Part shown: positions 25,594 through 35,078 of the stretch, one piece after another
Position numbering within the stretch: the stretch's first letter is position 1
Layout: each line of letters opens with the position of its first letter
NCBI GenBank assembly: GCA_022843175.1
Contig: JALHOE010000044.1
Coordinates: forward strand, 1-45,702
Length of the DNA stretch: 45,702 bases
Source of the DNA: Deltaproteobacteria bacterium
Lineage (GTDB): Bacteria; Myxococcota_A; Polyangia; Polyangiales; JADJMO01
Direction of reading: 5' to 3'
Notes under the pieces: generated by a model
Database searches by the model: none
Told to the model about the DNA's origin: nothing
Seen by the model: the letters and a program-made list of their open reading frames with translations, nothing else
Program-made: the position numbers and the translations under genes

Positions 25594-26073
25594 CTACTTG
25601 CCGTACTTCGTGCGGAGCGCCTCGGTGACCGGAGCCGGCACGTAGCGCGACACGTCCCCGCCGTGCGACGCGATCTCGCGTACGAGCGACGCGGAGACGA
25701 AGCCGCGCTCGACGCGCGTGGGGAGGAAGATGGTGTCGATCTCCGGGCACATGTCGGAGTTGGCGTGCGCGATCTGGAGCTCGTATTCGAAGTCGGTCGC
25801 CGCGCGCAGGCCGCGGATCATCGCGACCGCGTCGCGCGCCTTGGCGTAGTGGATGGAGAGGCCCTCGAACTCGGCGATCTCGACGTTCGCGATGCCCTTG
25901 GTGACCTCGTGGAGCATCGCGATGCGCTCCTCGTTGGAGAAGAGCGGTCGCTTCGTGGGGTGCCGGCCGATCGCGACCACCACGCGATCGAACAGCAGCG
26001 AGGCGCGCTGGATGAGGTCGAGGTGCCCGAAGGTCACCGGGTCGAAGCTGCCGGCGTAGATCGCGAGACGCAT
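25594..26073 (-). CDS. coaD: Pantetheine-phosphate adenylyltransferase
   Basis: A 159-residue enzyme that adenylylates 4'-phosphopantetheine in CoA synthesis. The N-terminus MRLAIYAGSFDPVTFGHLDL contains the nucleotidyltransferase T/HxGH motif (TFGH). FDRVVVAIGRHPTKRPLFS, RGLRAATDFEYELQIAHAN and the C-terminal FVSASLVREIASHGGDVS, which carries the SSS-like ATP-binding motif, are all typical. Length matches E. coli CoaD. It is divergent from uvrC (59 bp between starts) and convergent with sspB. Confidence 0.96.
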   Translation of the reverse strand: MRLAIYAGSFDPVTFGHLDLIQRASLLFDRVVVAIGRHPTKRPLFSNEERIAMLHEVTKGIANVEIAEFEGLSIHYAKARDAVAMIRGLRAATDFEYELQIAHANSDMCPEIDTIFLPTRVERGFVSASLVREIASHGGDVSRYVPAPVTEALRTKYGK

Positions 26074-26132
26074 GGGACTCGGGCGGGGAGCCTACTCGAA
26101 TCGGGGCCGGGCGCTTAGATTCGTCACCGCCC

Positions 26133-28070
26133 ATGCGCGACGTGATTCGGCCCGAGGTCGTGGCCAAGCTGGAGGAGCTACCCAGCCGGCCCGGCTGCTA
26201 CCTCTTCCGTGGCCGCGCGGGCGAGGTGCTCTACGTCGGCAAGGCGAAGAGCCTCCGGGCCCGGGTGCGGAGCTACTTCCAGGAGGGCACCGGCGACGAT
26301 CGGTTCTTCGTCCCGCTGCTCCGCAAGGTCGTGCACGACGTCGAGACGGTCGTCACCGCCACCGCCAAGGAGGCGGCGATCCTCGAGAACAGCCTGATCA
26401 AGCAGTACCAGCCCCGCTACAACGTCAAGCTCCGCGACGACAAGGAGTTCCTCAGCCTGCGCATCGACGTGGCGCACGCGTGGCCGCGCGTCGACGTCGT
26501 GCGCCGCCCGAAGAACGACGGCGCGAAGTACTTCGGTCCCTATCACACGGCGACGGCGGCGCGGCGCAGCCTCCACCTCGTGAACAAGCACTTCCAGCTC
26601 CGCACCTGCACCGACCAGGAGCTGACCTCGCGCAAGCGCCCGTGCCTGCAGCACCAGATCAAGCGCTGCGCGGCGCCCTGCGTCTATCCCGTCGACGCCG
26701 GGTGGTACGGAGACCAGGTCCGCGCCGTCGAGCTGTTCCTCGCCGGTCGGCACGACGAGCTCACCCGCGAGCTCAAGGGCAAGATGCGCGACGCCGCGGG
26801 CAGCAGCGAGTTCGAGCTCGCCGCGATCTACCGAGACCAGCTGCGCGCGGTCGAGGCCACGCGCGAGCAGCAGCGCGTCGTGCAGACCGGCGCCGCGCTC
26901 GATGTGAGCCAGGACGTCGTCGGCCTGCACCGCGAGGGCGATCTCGCCGAGATCGTCGTCCTCTACGTCCGCTCCGGCCGCTTGATGGACACCGCGAACT
27001 TCAGCTTCGCGGGCGCGGAGATCGAGAGCGTAGAGCTGATCGGCGCGTTCCTCGCCCAGCACTACGCGACCCGCGAGGAGGGGGGCGCCGAGCCGCCCGA
27101 CGAGATCCTGCTGCCGATCGTCCCCGAGGCCGTGGAGGGCGTCGAGGAGCTGCTCGGCGAACGTCGCGGCAAGCGCGTGGAGATCCTTCGCCCGCAGCGC
27201 GGCCCGCGCGCCCACCTCGTGCAGATGGCGACCGACAACGCGCTGCACGCCTATCAGCAGAAGCGACGCGCCAGCGAGGACATGGACGCGCGCCTCGAGC
27301 AGCTCCGCCAGCGCCTGCGCCTGCCCACGGTGCCGCGGCACATCGAGTGTTGCGACATCAGCCACCTCGGCGGCGGCGACACCGTCGGCGCCATCGTGGC
27401 GATGGTCGACGGCGCGCCGGCGTCACGGAAGTACAAGTGGTTCCACGTCCGCGGGGTCGCCGAGGGCGACGACTACGGCGCCATGTACCAGGTGCTCGCG
27501 CGGCGGTTTCGTCGCGCGAAGGTTGCGGCGAACGCCGCGGCGGCGACGTACGGGGACGTCGAGGGGCAAGAGCCCGGGCCCGGGGACGACGAGTGGGATC
27601 TGCCCGATCTCTTCGTCGTCGACGGCGGCAAGGGGCAGCTCGCGGTCGCGCTTTCGGCGTCGCGCGATCTCGGGCTCCACCAGCTCCCGATCGTCGCGCT
27701 CGCCAAGGAGAAGGACTACGAGAGCGGCCCGGTCGTCGACCGCGTGTATCTCCCCGGCCAGAAGAACGCGATCGAGCTGCGCGAGCACTCGGCGTCGATG
27801 TTCTTCCTCGCCCGCGCGCGCGACGAGGCGCACCGCTTCGCCAACAAGGCGCGCGAGCGCGCCGGGACCAAGCGGCGGATGCGCTCCGGCGTCGAGGACC
27901 TGCGCGGCATCGGCCCGGCGCTCAAGAAGGAGCTGCTGCGCACGCTCGGCTCGCTCCGCGCGATCGAGGCCGCCGACGACGCCGCGCTGCTCGCGGTGCC
28001 GGGGTTCACCAAGCGTCACCTCACGGCGCTGCGAAAGCTCATCCCGGTGCCGCGCGCCGACGTCACTTGA
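26133..28070 (+). CDS. uvrC: UvrABC excinuclease subunit C
   Basis: A 645-residue nucleotide-excision-repair nuclease. The N-terminal GIY-YIG domain (about 17-95) has GCYLFRG, VLYVGKAKSLRARVRSYF and the catalytic-Glu region AAILENSLIKQ. A UVR motif lies near 205-240. The UvrC homology/RNase H-like domain starts near 390, with IECCDISHLGGGDTVGA (first Asp) and DLFVVDGGKGQL (second Asp). The C-terminal helix-hairpin-helix pair is present (LRGIGPALKKELL, LLAVPGFTKRHLTALRK). Length is normal. The last 8 bp overlap the convergent VWA lipoprotein gene. Confidence 0.97.
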   Translation: MRDVIRPEVVAKLEELPSRPGCYLFRGRAGEVLYVGKAKSLRARVRSYFQEGTGDDRFFVPLLRKVVHDVETVVTATAKEAAILENSLIKQYQPRYNVKLRDDKEFLSLRIDVAHAWPRVDVVRRPKNDGAKYFGPYHTATAARRSLHLVNKHFQLRTCTDQELTSRKRPCLQHQIKRCAAPCVYPVDAGWYGDQVRAVELFLAGRHDELTRELKGKMRDAAGSSEFELAAIYRDQLRAVEATREQQRVVQTGAALDVSQDVVGLHREGDLAEIVVLYVRSGRLMDTANFSFAGAEIESVELIGAFLAQHYATREEGGAEPPDEILLPIVPEAVEGVEELLGERRGKRVEILRPQRGPRAHLVQMATDNALHAYQQKRRASEDMDARLEQLRQRLRLPTVPRHIECCDISHLGGGDTVGAIVAMVDGAPASRKYKWFHVRGVAEGDDYGAMYQVLARRFRRAKVAANAAAATYGDVEGQEPGPGDDEWDLPDLFVVDGGKGQLAVALSASRDLGLHQLPIVALAKEKDYESGPVVDRVYLPGQKNAIELREHSASMFFLARARDEAHRFANKARERAGTKRRMRSGVEDLRGIGPALKKELLRTLGSLRAIEAADDAALLAVPGFTKRHLTALRKLIPVPRADVT

Positions 28071-29148
28071 TCTTCGTGGCGCACCCGAGCGCGATGTCGA
28101 CCCTACCCTTGAGGTCGGCGCTCACCGTGGTGCACGTCGCCGGGCAGAGGAGCACCGTCGTCGGCTTCATCGGGTCGTCGTAGTACCAGCCGGGGCCGCC
28201 GGCGCAGCCGTCCTTGCTGCCGACGTAGACGAGCGTCTCGGGCGCGCCGCCGCTGCCCTTGGTGTAGTTGACGTTCACCTTCGTCGGATCGATCTCGCCG
28301 GACGCGGGCGCCGGGATGGTGAACGCGCAGGGGATCTTCGCCTTCACCGCGACGGTCTTGGTGAGCGTCGCGAACAAGCCCGTCCAGTCGCTCGTGCAGA
28401 TCGAGAACTTGAGCCCCTTGGTCGCGTCGGCGAGCTTGTAATACTGGATGCCCGGCGCCGCCGCGCCCTCGGGCGGGAAGCCGCTCGTCGTCTGGCAGGC
28501 GCCCTCGGGGTTGGTGAAGGTGGGCGCCACCTGCTCCGACGCGATCGCGTGGAACGTGAAGTGGTGGCCGAGCTTCATCTGCATCGCGGTGTAGAACGCC
28601 TCGGCCTTGAGGTTGCTCTCGTCGTCGGTGACGCCGACGAAGTGAGTGATCGCGAGCGGGCGGAGGAACGAGCCGTACTTCGGGAACTCGTCGAGCAGCA
28701 CCTGGAGCGGCTCGTTGGAGTTGACCATGCGATCGATGAACTTGTAGTTCGGGCTCGAGCCGAGGGGCGGCGGCACCTTCACGAACGACGACGACGTGAT
28801 CATCACCACGCGGTAGTCGATCCCGACCTTGCCCATCTCGGTGCTGAAGGCGTTGAGGTTGTCCTGAACGCGCTTCGCCTCGTTGTCCATGCTGCCCGAC
28901 GAGTCGACGACCCAGATGAGATCGACGGGCGCGATCGACGGCTCGGCGGCGAAGCTCTTCGCCGCGCACGTGCCGGTGCCGCTGTCGTCGCCGACGGTGA
29001 AGCCATCCGGATCGCCGCCGCTGTCGAGCGCGAACGCCGAGTCGGCCCCGGCGTCGCCGCCGAGCGGCCCGGTGGTCCCCTCGTTCTCGCCCTTCCCGGC
29101 CGAGCACCCCATGAGCACCACGAACAAGAAGACCGCGCGCTTCGTCAT
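28063..29148 (-). CDS. VWA-domain surface lipoprotein
   Basis: A 361-residue predicted lipoprotein with signal MTKRAVFLFVVLMGC (lipobox LMGC, Cys15). A short Gly/Asp-rich linker and a von Willebrand A domain follow. The MIDAS is largely visible: VVDSSGS (DxSxS) and GVTDDES supply metal ligands, so divalent-cation-dependent ligand binding is expected. The C-terminal half (about 240-361) has paired cysteines and a beta-rich extension. The start is ATG 29148, with GGAGG at 29154-29158; the upstream ATG at 29181 would spoil the signal peptide. It overlaps uvrC by 8 bp, tail to tail. A role in adhesion or surface assembly is inferred from the domain only. Confidence 0.82.
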   Translation of the reverse strand: MTKRAVFLFVVLMGCSAGKGENEGTTGPLGGDAGADSAFALDSGGDPDGFTVGDDSGTGTCAAKSFAAEPSIAPVDLIWVVDSSGSMDNEAKRVQDNLNAFSTEMGKVGIDYRVVMITSSSFVKVPPPLGSSPNYKFIDRMVNSNEPLQVLLDEFPKYGSFLRPLAITHFVGVTDDESNLKAEAFYTAMQMKLGHHFTFHAIASEQVAPTFTNPEGACQTTSGFPPEGAAAPGIQYYKLADATKGLKFSICTSDWTGLFATLTKTVAVKAKIPCAFTIPAPASGEIDPTKVNVNYTKGSGGAPETLVYVGSKDGCAGGPGWYYDDPMKPTTVLLCPATCTTVSADLKGRVDIALGCATKIK

Positions 29149-29216
29149 GACGTCCTCCGACGTAAGGAGCACGGGCAGCATACGACGCGCCGGCGAAACA
29201 GCCCGTCGGTTCTGCT

Positions 29217-29232
29217 GTCACACGCGCGTGAC
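29217..29232. promoter_or_regulatory. Candidate operator palindrome GTCAC-N6-GTGAC
   Basis: GTCACACGCGCGTGAC is symmetric at its outer five bases and nearly so inside. It sits about 70-85 bp upstream of the VWA lipoprotein start, in the 123 bp gap after the SDR gene. Regulator unknown; the symmetry alone supports the call. Confidence 0.3.
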
Positions 29233-29271
29233 TCGAGCCGCGCTCGCGGGAATTGCCGCCGTTTCCCTGCG

Positions 29272-30108
29272 TTAGGGCCGCTTGGCGCGTTGGCGCTTCG
29301 CGCCGGCGATGAGGAGCTTCTGGTAGCTCTCGGGGAAGACCCGCTGCATCAGGTCGATGACCACCGCGTCGGCGCCGATCAGCTGGCGGGGGCGGTTGTT
29401 GAGGATCGCCTTGAGGATGTCGCGCGCCGCGTACTCCGGGGTGGAGCGCGCCATCTTCTCGAAGCGCACGCCGGCCTCGGCCGCGTCGGCGACGCCCCAG
29501 TCCTCGCCGGTGCGCATGCGGGCGCGGCGCGCGATGTTGGTCTTGATGCCGCCCGGGTGGACGCTGGTGACGCCGACGCCGCAGCCCTCGACCTCGAGCT
29601 CCTCGCGGAGCGCCTCGGTGAAGCCGCGCACCGCGAACTTGGCGGCGTTGTAGGCGGACTGGGTGGGCACCGCGATGAGCCCGAAGACGCTCGACAGATT
29701 GACGATGTGACCGTCGCCCGTGGCCTTGAGGTGGGGGAGGAACGCCTTGGTTCCGTAGACCACGCCCCAGAAGTTGATGGCCATGAGCCACTCGAGGTCG
29801 TCGTAGCTCATCGACTCCACCGTGGCGCCCATGGCGACGCCGGCGTTGTTGACGATGATGTTGACGCGCCCGTGGGCTGCGACCGTGGCGTCGCACCAGT
29901 CGTGCACCGCCTTGCGGTCGGCGACGTCGACGCGCGACGTGGTGACCTTCACGCCGTGGCACGACGCGGCCGTCTCTTGCGCGCTCGCCTCGTCGATGTC
30001 GGAGAGCGCGAGGTGGCAGCCCTCGCGCGCGAGGAGCACCGCCGTGGCGCGCCCGATGCCCGAACCCGCGCCGGTGATCGCGGCGACCTTGTCGCGGACG
30101 GTCTTCAT
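29272..30108 (-). CDS. Short-chain dehydrogenase/reductase
   Basis: A 278-residue classical SDR. The cofactor motif is TGAGSGIG (13-20), DVADRKAV is the adenine-binding Asp region, and NNAGVAMG is the structural motif. The catalytic Ser is in VNLSSVFGL and Tyr-x3-Lys is in YNAAK. PGGIKTNIARR follows. Asp and no Arg after beta2 (LSDIDEAS) favours NAD(H). Substrate specificity is not inferable; similar enzymes act on lipids, steroids or alcohols. The start is ATG 30108, overlapping the upstream glycosyltransferase-like stop (ATGA). Confidence 0.9.
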   Translation of the reverse strand: MKTVRDKVAAITGAGSGIGRATAVLLAREGCHLALSDIDEASAQETAASCHGVKVTTSRVDVADRKAVHDWCDATVAAHGRVNIIVNNAGVAMGATVESMSYDDLEWLMAINFWGVVYGTKAFLPHLKATGDGHIVNLSSVFGLIAVPTQSAYNAAKFAVRGFTEALREELEVEGCGVGVTSVHPGGIKTNIARRARMRTGEDWGVADAAEAGVRFEKMARSTPEYAARDILKAILNNRPRQLIGADAVVIDLMQRVFPESYQKLLIAGAKRQRAKRP

Positions 30109-31586
30109 GCTTCGAGCTGCTGGATGATGGCCTCGAGCCGGCGCGCCGCGCGCTCCCACCCACCCTCGATACGCATGGCGCGGCGCCGGAGCTTGGACCA
30201 ACCCGCGTGCGCGAAGGCGGAGACCGCGCGCTGGATGCCGCCGAAGAGGTCGTCGGCGGAGACGCCCGGCACGAGGATGCCGGTGCCCGAGACGAGGGCC
30301 GCGTCGACGTCGACGATCGCCTCCTGCATGGCGGCCGACTGCGGCGCGATCGGGATCGTGCCGTAGCGCATCGCCGCGCGCGCCGGGGTGCCGGTGGCGC
30401 TGGCGGTGTCGAGGACGAGGGTGAAGTCGGCCGAGGCGACGACCCGATGGAGGAACGCCTCGTTGGCGTTGGTGCGAACCGCGATGCGCCCCTGATGGGT
30501 GCGCACCAGCCGCTCGAGCGCGGGGTCGAGCGCGCTGCCGCTCGTGCGCGCGACGACGACGAGCAGCTCGCCGCGGAGCGCGCGACCGAGCGCGGCGACG
30601 AGGCCCTCTTCGGCGGACTTGTCGATGCCGCCGACGATCGCGAGGAGCGGCAACGTGGCGGTGTGCTCGAGCTCGAGCTCGGCGAGCAGCGAGGAGCGGC
30701 CGCGCAGCTTGCCGCTGGTGTCGTCGGCGTCGAAGCGGGCGACGAGGTGCGGGTCGGTCGCGGGGTTGTATTGCGCCTGGTCGATGCCGCTCCCGATCGA
30801 GACGAGCTCGGCGCTGCGCGCGCGGTAGACGCCGTCGAACCGGTGCGGCGCGCCGGGCGCCATCAGCGCCTGCCGCGCACCCTCGCCGAGGGCGACCACG
30901 CGATCGGCCGCGATCGCCGCGGCTTTGACGAGCGACGCCTGACCGTAGAACTCGATGCCCTCGGGCGTGAACAGATCGGGGGCCACCCCGAGCACGGCGA
31001 GCGCCTCGCGCGGGACCGTGAAGTCGCGGGAGGGATCGATCGGGACCGCGATGCGCGCGAGCCCGGCGAGCAGACGGGGGCTCGGCCCCTCGCGGACGGG
31101 CGCCTTGGCGCCCTCTCGGATGGCGAGCGCGGAGAACCCGGCGCCCTCTCCGACGCCGATCACCGCCTCGAGCTCGCTCTCGCCCTGGGCGCGCACCTGA
31201 CCGAGACGCTGCCGCGCGAACGACGCGACCGCGTGGCCGAACCAAGCCCACCGGCGCGTCGCGTCTGCCGGGTCGGTGGCCTCGCTCGGCACCTCGCCGC
31301 CGAGGAGCACGAGCTCGACGCCGCTCGGGAGCCGCGCGTCGAACACGACGCGCTCGTGGTCGCGACCGGCGACCTCGAAGACGAGCGGCGACAACCGCCG
31401 AGCGAGGCCCAGGCCGGATTGACCGACCTCGGCGTCGAGCGGCGCCATCAGCGTCGTTCGATGGCCGAGCGCCCGAAGGCCCTTGGCGAGCCCGAGCGCG
31501 GCGTGCGCGGTCTCTCCGTGGACGCTTCCCCACGCTGAGATTCCGGGCGAATTGAGGAACGAGCTGGTCGCGACGATGAGGTCCAT
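30105..31586 (-). CDS. Glycogen synthase-like GT5 protein lacking catalytic motifs
   Basis: A 493-residue GT-B protein related to bacterial glycogen/starch synthases. It keeps the family backbone: SIGSGIDQAQYNPATDPHL (263-281) and the following ARFDADDTSGK (283-293) mirror the GS hinge, and AMRYGTIPIAP (405-415) matches the C-terminal core. Catalytic features are missing. The N-terminal KxGGL loop reads SPGISAWGS, the HDWH segment reads VGEGAGFS, and the Arg/Lys pair after beta (SRLxxQKG) reads GGIDKSAEEG. The EPCGLTQ glutamate region reads TASATGTPA. ADP-glucose transfer is therefore unlikely; a regulatory or altered-substrate role is possible. It is first gene of a two-gene operon with the SDR and divergent from pyrC (38 bp). 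Confidence 0.78.
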   Translation of the reverse strand: MDLIVATSSFLNSPGISAWGSVHGETAHAALGLAKGLRALGHRTTLMAPLDAEVGQSGLGLARRLSPLVFEVAGRDHERVVFDARLPSGVELVLLGGEVPSEATDPADATRRWAWFGHAVASFARQRLGQVRAQGESELEAVIGVGEGAGFSALAIREGAKAPVREGPSPRLLAGLARIAVPIDPSRDFTVPREALAVLGVAPDLFTPEGIEFYGQASLVKAAAIAADRVVALGEGARQALMAPGAPHRFDGVYRARSAELVSIGSGIDQAQYNPATDPHLVARFDADDTSGKLRGRSSLLAELELEHTATLPLLAIVGGIDKSAEEGLVAALGRALRGELLVVVARTSGSALDPALERLVRTHQGRIAVRTNANEAFLHRVVASADFTLVLDTASATGTPARAAMRYGTIPIAPQSAAMQEAIVDVDAALVSGTGILVPGVSADDLFGGIQRAVSAFAHAGWSKLRRRAMRIEGGWERAARRLEAIIQQLEA

Positions 31587-31624
31587 GCGCTTGCGATAGA
31601 GCCCGTACCATCGCGACGGGGAGC

Positions 31625-32940
31625 GTGCTAGCCACCGTGTTCGTGCGCGACCTGCTTCTTCGCGACGTTCGCATCCTCGACCCGCACAGCGGTCGCGACG
31701 AGCGTGGCGACGTCCTCGTCTCCGGCGGCGTGATCCGGGCGGCCGGCAAGGGCGCCGGCCACGGCCTCGCGCCGTCCGACACCCTCGAGGTCGTCGACGG
31801 CCGCGGGCGCATCGTCGCCCCCGGCTTCATCGATCTCCACGCCCACATGCGCGAGCCGGGCGAGGAATGGAAAGAAGACATCACGTCGGGGCTGCGCGCC
31901 GCCGTCGCCGGCGGCTTCGTCGACGTGTGCGTGATGCCCAACACCAAGCCGGTGAACGACTCGCGCGCGGTCACCGAGCTCATCGTCGCGAGGGGCAGGA
32001 GCGCGGCGCTCGCCCGCCTCCACCCCATCGCCGCGGTCACCCGCGGCCTCGCCGGCAACGAGCTGACGGACCTATCCGAGCTCCGCGACGCCGGCGCGAT
32101 CGCCATCAGCGACGACGGCCGCTGCGTGCACAAGTCGCGCGTCATGCGCCGCGCGCTGCAGTACGCGCGCACTTTCGATGTGCCGGTGATCCAGCACGCC
32201 GAGGACCACGACCTCACCGAGGGCGCCGAGATGCACGAGGGCGCGGTGTCCACGCGGCTCGGGCTCCGCGGGTGGCCGCGCGAGGCCGAGGACATCATCG
32301 TCGCGCGCGACTGCATCCTCGCCGAGGAGGCGAGGAGCCGATACCACGTCGCGCACCTCTCCACGCGCGGCGCGGCGCGCATCGTCGCCGAGGCCAAATC
32401 GCGCAACGTGGCGGTCACGGCCGAGGTCACGCCCCACCACCTGCTGCTCGATCACGAGTCGGTCCTCGGCTACCGCACCGACTGCAAGGTCAACCCGCCG
32501 CTGCGCGAGTCGGGCGACATCGAGGCGCTCCGTCGCGCGCTCGCCGACGGCACCATCGACGCGATCGCCACCGATCACGCGCCCCACGCCCCCGGCGACA
32601 AGGACGTCGAGTTCGCCGAGGCGCGGCCGGGCATGATCGGCCTCGAGATCTGCGCGCCGCTCCTCCTGAAGCTCGTGCGCGACGGCGCCGTTCCGCTGAT
32701 GCGGCTCCTGTCGGCGCTCACCCTCGGCCCCGCGCGCGTGGTGGGGCTGCCCCTCCCCCGCGTGCACGACGGCGCGCGCGCCGACCTCGTGCTGATCGAT
32801 CCCGAGGCGCGGTGGCGCGTCGGGCGCGACACCCTGCAGAGCAAGAGTCAGAACACCCCGTTCCTCGGACAAGAGCTCCAGGGAGCGATCGACCGGACCC
32901 TCGTCGAGGGCCGCACCGTGTACACGCGAAAGGAAGCGTT

Positions 32941-32944
<4 letters not shown>
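31625..32944 (+). CDS. pyrC: Dihydroorotase (class I)
   Basis: A 439-residue metal-dependent amidohydrolase that cyclises carbamoyl-aspartate to dihydroorotate in pyrimidine synthesis. The metal and active-site motifs are DLHAHMREPG (HxH), AISDDG, IQHAEDH, VAHLST and ATDHAPHAPGDKD (catalytic Asp). It resembles the 45-kDa class I enzymes found with CarA. The start is uncertain: GTG 31625 is used, but GTG 31637 or 31643 gives the usual short N-terminus before RDLLLRDVRILDP, and GGGGAG at 31619-31624 is better spaced for the later ones. The stop overlaps the carA start (GTGA, 32941-32944). Confidence 0.94.
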
Positions 32945-34085
<1,141 letters not shown>

Positions 34086-34089
<4 letters not shown>

Positions 34090-34646
34090 AAGTCCTGGTC
34101 ATCGCCGGCTCGCTCCGCACGGCCTCGTTCAACCGCAAGCTCGCGAAGCTCGCGGCCGCCCACCTCCGCGAGAAGGGCCACGAGGTCGACGAGCTGGATC
34201 TCCGCCAGGTCGAGATGCCGATCTACGACGGCGACCTCGAGTCGGCGTCCGGCCTCCCCGACGGCGCCAAGGCGTTCCGCGCCCGGATCGCGGCCGCGCA
34301 GGCGATCTTCCTCGCCTCGCCCGAGTACAACAACGGCGTGCCCGGGGGCATGAAGAACGCGATCGACTGGGCGTCGCGCGGCGCCGACCAGCCGCTCAAG
34401 GGCAAGGTCATCGCCCTCGGGGGCGCGTCGCCCGGCGCGTACGGCACCACGCGCGCGCTGAGCGCGTGGCGGATGATCTTCCGCTTGGTCGAGGCGTTCG
34501 TCATCCCGCCCGAGCTCGCGCTGCCGCTGGCGAGCAAGGCCTTCGACGAGCACGGCGCGTTCGTCGAGGACCGCCCCAAAAAGCAGCTCGGCAACCTTCT
34601 CGACGAGCTGGTCCGTGTCGCCTCGGCGCTCAGTTCCGCTTCCTAG
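34086..34646 (+). CDS. NADPH-dependent FMN reductase family protein
   Basis: A 186-residue flavodoxin-fold reductase. VIAGSLRTASFNRKLA is the FMN phosphate loop, and ASPEYNNGVPGGMKNAIDW is the conserved isoalloxazine-binding and dimer segment. GGASPGAYGTTRA completes the FMN site. Members reduce FMN, quinones, chromate or azo dyes using NAD(P)H. The start is GTG 34086, overlapping the carA stop (GTGA). Its placement at the end of the pyrC-carA operon could provide redox capacity linked to dihydroorotate oxidation, but this is speculative. Confidence 0.9.
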
Positions 34647-34707
34647 CTGCGCATGACCCGGGCACGCCCCGTGCTGCTTCCTCGGCAAACAACCGCTGGA
34701 GGCACTG

Positions 34708-34956
34708 ATGGGCTTTCTCCCGAAGAAGTGGCTGCGTGCGCTGTGGGGCGTGCGCGAGGAATCGACGATGCTCGCGGCACCGATCGACTGTGACGACTGT
34801 CGCGCCGCGCGCGCCGCCGGCGGCGACGCCTGCGCGGTCCACGGCGAGAAGCACCCCGGGCCGCACACCTACCGCTTCGGCCACTCGGTGTCGTGGGGGT
34901 CGCCGTTCAGCTCGCAGGACACGATGCCGCGTCGAGAGTCGGTGTCGATCTCGTAG
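34708..34956 (+). CDS. Small Cys/His-containing protein of unknown function
   Basis: An 82-residue protein, MGFLPKKWLRALWGVREEST at its start. A CDDCRAARAAGGDACAVH segment (about 28-45) has CxxC plus a later Cys and His that could bind zinc. GGAGG is 7 nt upstream of the ATG, which supports expression. There is no signal or membrane helix. I do not recognise a family. It lies between the reductase gene (61 bp) and the desaturase gene (122 bp). Confidence 0.55.
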   Translation: MGFLPKKWLRALWGVREESTMLAAPIDCDDCRAARAAGGDACAVHGEKHPGPHTYRFGHSVSWGSPFSSQDTMPRRESVSIS

Positions 34957-35012
34957 AGCGGGAACCGAACGTTCTATAGGAACAGAACCGCCCACCTGAC
35001 CGCGCAGCAGCA

Positions 35013-35038
35013 CGATTGTGATCGAATCCTGACAATCG
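35013..35038. promoter_or_regulatory. Inverted repeat upstream of fatty-acid desaturase
   Basis: CGATTGT (35013-35019) and ACAATCG (35032-35038) form a perfect 7 bp inverted repeat with a 12 nt spacer, 41-66 bp before the desaturase ATG. Just upstream, 34962-34988 is dense in GAAC/GTTC elements (GAACGTTC, GTTCTATAGGAAC). The placement suits an operator for lipid-responsive control of the desaturase, but no regulator can be named. Confidence 0.4.
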
Positions 35039-35078
35039 CGGGGCGCGCACCTGACCTCACTCCGCCATCGTACGGGCC

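Noticed and set aside
27523-30366. 947-residue plus-strand frame
   Set aside because: It spans uvrC out of frame and two minus-strand genes; no domain is visible.
29272-32430. 1052-residue minus-strand frame
   Set aside because: Only the last 278 residues are real (SDR); the remainder is shadow of the GT5-like and pyrC genes.
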